Below, in pieces: positions 5,886 through 7,275 of a DNA stretch of 7,275 nt. The DNA comes from Marinospirillum sp. Lineage in GTDB: Bacteria > Pseudomonadota > Gammaproteobacteria > Pseudomonadales > Halomonadaceae. The notes under the pieces are model-generated. The model was given only the letters and a program-made list of their open reading frames with translations. It had not been told where the DNA came from and did no database searches. Position 1 is the stretch's first letter. Each line of letters begins with the position of its first letter. Both the position numbers and the translations under genes were made by a program. The stretch is taken from NCBI GenBank assembly GCA_007116195.1, contig SKIX01000022.1:1-7275 (forward strand), read 5' to 3'.

Positions 5886-5990
5886 ACTCAGTTTTTAGCT
5901 TCGAAGTAAAAAGACCCAGGCTGTGCTCGGCAAAGGCTCACGAGCCCTATCCGGTTGGCCTGAAAAACCAAACGATTAGAGGTGGTGAGA
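5886..5990 (+). other. Structured ~105-nt leader of the cytochrome c5 mRNA (candidate)
   Basis: Between the predicted transcription start and the GTG lie several complementary segments. An A/T-rich hairpin runs from TTTTTA (5892-5897) to TAAAAA (5907-5912). CAGGC (5917-5921) can pair with GCCTG (5958-5962), enclosing two mutually exclusive stems: GCTCG (5925-5929) with CGAGC (5941-5945), or GGCT (5935-5938) with AGCC (5943-5946). I match this to no known riboswitch or leader family. The 3' end carries AGAGG at 5978-5982, the ribosome binding site. Confidence 0.3.
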
Positions 5991-6425
5991 GTGAAACAGA
6001 GAATTCAGGTGACTCGCATTTTGGCAGCGGCAGCCGTGTTGGGTTTGGGCCTTTTGGTTGCTATGCAGGCTCAGGCGCGTTTCGGAACGCCGGAAGAAAT
6101 TGCTGAGCGTTTAAAGCCAGCTGGTGAGCTTTGCTTGCAGGGCATGGAATGTGGTGGGGCCGCTGCTGAAGTGGCTTCTGGCCCTGCTAAATCCGGTAGT
6201 GAAGTTTACTCGGCTGTATGTGCCGCCTGCCATGATAATGGCGTTGCAGGTGCTCCTATTATTGGTGATGCAGCCGGTTGGGGTGATCGTTTGAATAAAT
6301 CCCTGGAAGACTTGGCTTCTAGCACGATCAATGGCATGGGTGCGATGCCCCCACGCGGTGGCAGTAACTTCTCTGACGAAGAAATTCTGGCTGCGGTTGA
6401 ATATATGGTCAATAACACTCAGTAA
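5991..6425 (+). CDS. Cytochrome c5, periplasmic monohaem electron carrier
   Basis: The protein has 144 residues from GTG at 5991. Three in-frame GTG codons lie at 5982, 5985 and 5991; AGAGG at 5978-5982 is 8 nt before the last, which I choose. Residues 1-29 are a Sec signal peptide ending AQA. The haem is attached at C77-A-A-C80-H81 (CAACH) with H81 as one axial ligand; M119 in GAMPPRGG is the expected second. The segment GVAGAPIIGDAAGWGDR, the MPP motif and the EILAAVEYMV helix are typical of cytochrome c5. An N-terminal extension has a cysteine pair, C48 and C54. The C-x2-C usually found just after the MPP motif in c5 proteins is absent here (PPRGGSNFSDEE). It probably shuttles electrons between respiratory complexes and a terminal oxidase or reductase. 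It is followed directly by a strong terminator. Confidence 0.93.
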   Translation: MKQRIQVTRILAAAAVLGLGLLVAMQAQARFGTPEEIAERLKPAGELCLQGMECGGAAAEVASGPAKSGSEVYSAVCAACHDNGVAGAPIIGDAAGWGDRLNKSLEDLASSTINGMGAMPPRGGSNFSDEEILAAVEYMVNNTQ

Positions 6426-6442
6426 TTGCTGAGCTGTTCTAT

Positions 6443-6479
6443 AAAAAGCCCCGGTTGAGTTTTTGACTGGGGCTTTTTT
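6443..6479. terminator. Strong bidirectional intrinsic terminator
   Basis: AAAAAGCCCC (6443-6452) pairs with GGGGCTTTTT (6469-6478), with a six-T run at 6474-6479 on the plus strand and an A run that becomes T on the minus strand. It lies 17 bp after the cytochrome c5 stop and two bases from the rep stop, so it serves both convergent genes. Confidence 0.93.
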
Positions 6480-6480
6480 G

Positions 6481-7275
6481 TTAGCTTTTCAGCAACTCAC
6501 GCAGTGCGCTGGCGCGGCTTTTATTGCGCTGCATCTTCTGCTCCGGTGTTTCCTGGGGTTCACCGGCACGCCCCTTCCAATCTAAGTCTTCAGCTGGCAG
6601 TTCATCCAAGAAGCGGCTGGGCGTGCAGTTAAGCATTTCACCGTAGGTTTTGCGCTGGCGTGCCAGAGTTAGCGTCAGCTGTTGCTGAGCACGGGTGATG
6701 CCGACATAGGCAAGGCGTCTTTCTTCTTCGATGGTATCCGCTTCGATGGCATTGCGATGCGGCAGCAGTTCTTCTTCCAGCCCCATCAGAAACACCTGCG
6801 GAAACTCCAGCCCCTTGGAGGCGTGCAGGGTCAGTAGTTGCACCTTGTCGGAGTCATCTTCTTCCTCCTGTTGTTCCAGCAGATCCCGCAGCACCAGGCG
6901 GGCAATGGCTTCCCGTATGGTCGCGTCCGGATTGTCTTCCTGCATGCGCTTTAAGGTTTCCGCGAGGGAATCGATCAGCGTCCAGATGTTGGCATAGCGG
7001 CGTTCGGCAACGGTCGGCGAGCTGGCATTCTGGTGAAGCCAGGCTTCGTAATCCATATCCCGAATCATTTCACCAATGGCGGCAATGGGCTCATCCCGTT
7101 CGCAACGCTCAATAATGCCGTCCAGCCAGTGGGTGAAACGGCGCAGCCGCTCAACCTGGCGCTCACTCAGGTACTGTTCCAGCCCCAATTCATGACAGGC
7201 GGCAAAGAGGCTGACTTCACGGTCCTTGGCATAGAGGGCCAGTTTTTCCAGAATCGCCGGGCCGATTTCACGCCG
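6481..7275 (-). CDS. rep: ATP-dependent DNA helicase Rep, C-terminal part (cut by window edge)
   Basis: The frame is open to the right edge (264 residues visible), beginning REIGPAILEKL, which matches the middle of Rep; the true start is beyond the window. Rep is a 3'-5' superfamily 1A helicase of the UvrD/Rep/PcrA group that unwinds DNA and clears proteins ahead of the replication fork. Visible motifs include RFTHWL (local 46-51), MDYEAWL (74-80), helicase motif V-like TLHASKGLEF (149-158) and motif VI ERRLAYVGITRAQ (185-197), followed by YGEMLNCTPSRFLDELP. The REIGPA opening, MDYE-x-WL and the short C-terminal tail point to Rep rather than UvrD. A TTG at 7188 is only an internal leucine. 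The convergent cytochrome c5 neighbour fits a gene order I recall near rep in pseudomonads. The N-terminal Walker A region is not visible. Confidence 0.93.
   Translation of the reverse strand, partial: RREIGPAILEKLALYAKDREVSLFAACHELGLEQYLSERQVERLRRFTHWLDGIIERCERDEPIAAIGEMIRDMDYEAWLHQNASSPTVAERRYANIWTLIDSLAETLKRMQEDNPDATIREAIARLVLRDLLEQQEEEDDSDKVQLLTLHASKGLEFPQVFLMGLEEELLPHRNAIEADTIEEERRLAYVGITRAQQQLTLTLARQRKTYGEMLNCTPSRFLDELPAEDLDWKGRAGEPQETPEQKMQRNKSRASALRELLKS

Noticed and set aside
5982..5990. GTG starts at 5982 or 5985 for cytochrome c5
   Set aside because: The first overlaps the AGAGG ribosome binding site and the second is only 2 nt from it; the GTG at 5991 has correct spacing.
6731..6997. 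Serine-rich plus-strand open frame opposite rep
   Set aside because: The serine runs mirror Glu/Asp- and Leu-rich codons of the helicase on the other strand.
7186..7188. TTG as a possible start of a short helicase-like gene
   Set aside because: The frame stays open upstream to the window edge and keeps matching Rep, so this is an internal leucine.

Overview
The window reads as chromosomal DNA of a gammaproteobacterium, probably from the wider Pseudomonas/Cellvibrio-like or marine group. This rests on gene families and order: rdgB overlapping hemW, a monohaem cytochrome c5 convergent with a Rep-type helicase, and a gammaproteobacterial type of LemA C-terminus. Base composition is mixed, about half G+C by eye. 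I see no phage, transposon, CRISPR, rRNA or tRNA signal.

Left part (1-1500). The C-terminal end of a lemA gene (+) runs into a nested inverted repeat that probably terminates transcription from both sides. Facing it on the minus strand is a two-gene unit, 1500 to 352. It encodes two paralogous secreted proteins of unknown function, each built from two copies of a ~65-residue repeat with a conserved cysteine pair. This is the least explained part of the window and the best candidate for undescribed biology.

Centre (1501-4417). A 78-bp divergent gap leads into a tightly packed plus-strand operon. rdgB (non-canonical NTP pyrophosphatase) overlaps hemW (radical SAM haem chaperone) by 4 bp. hemW overlaps by 4 bp a gene for a lipoprotein of the PHB-depolymerase esterase family. 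The first two are housekeeping genes; the third is an unexpected operon partner. Its 3' end overlaps by 14 bp the 3' end of a convergent minus-strand gene for a single-span membrane protein with a periplasmic domain of FixH/YtkA-like character.

Right part (4929-7275). An enoyl-CoA hydratase/isomerase-family gene (+) lacks both classical catalytic glutamates. A perfect TATAAT element and a ~105-nt leader with competing hairpins then precede a cytochrome c5 gene. A strong bidirectional terminator separates that gene from the convergent C-terminal part of rep, which leaves the window at the right edge.

Several start codons are set here from ribosome binding sites rather than the longest open frame: 897, 4925 and 5991. 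The genes at the two edges (lemA, rep) are partial because the window cuts them, not because they are broken.
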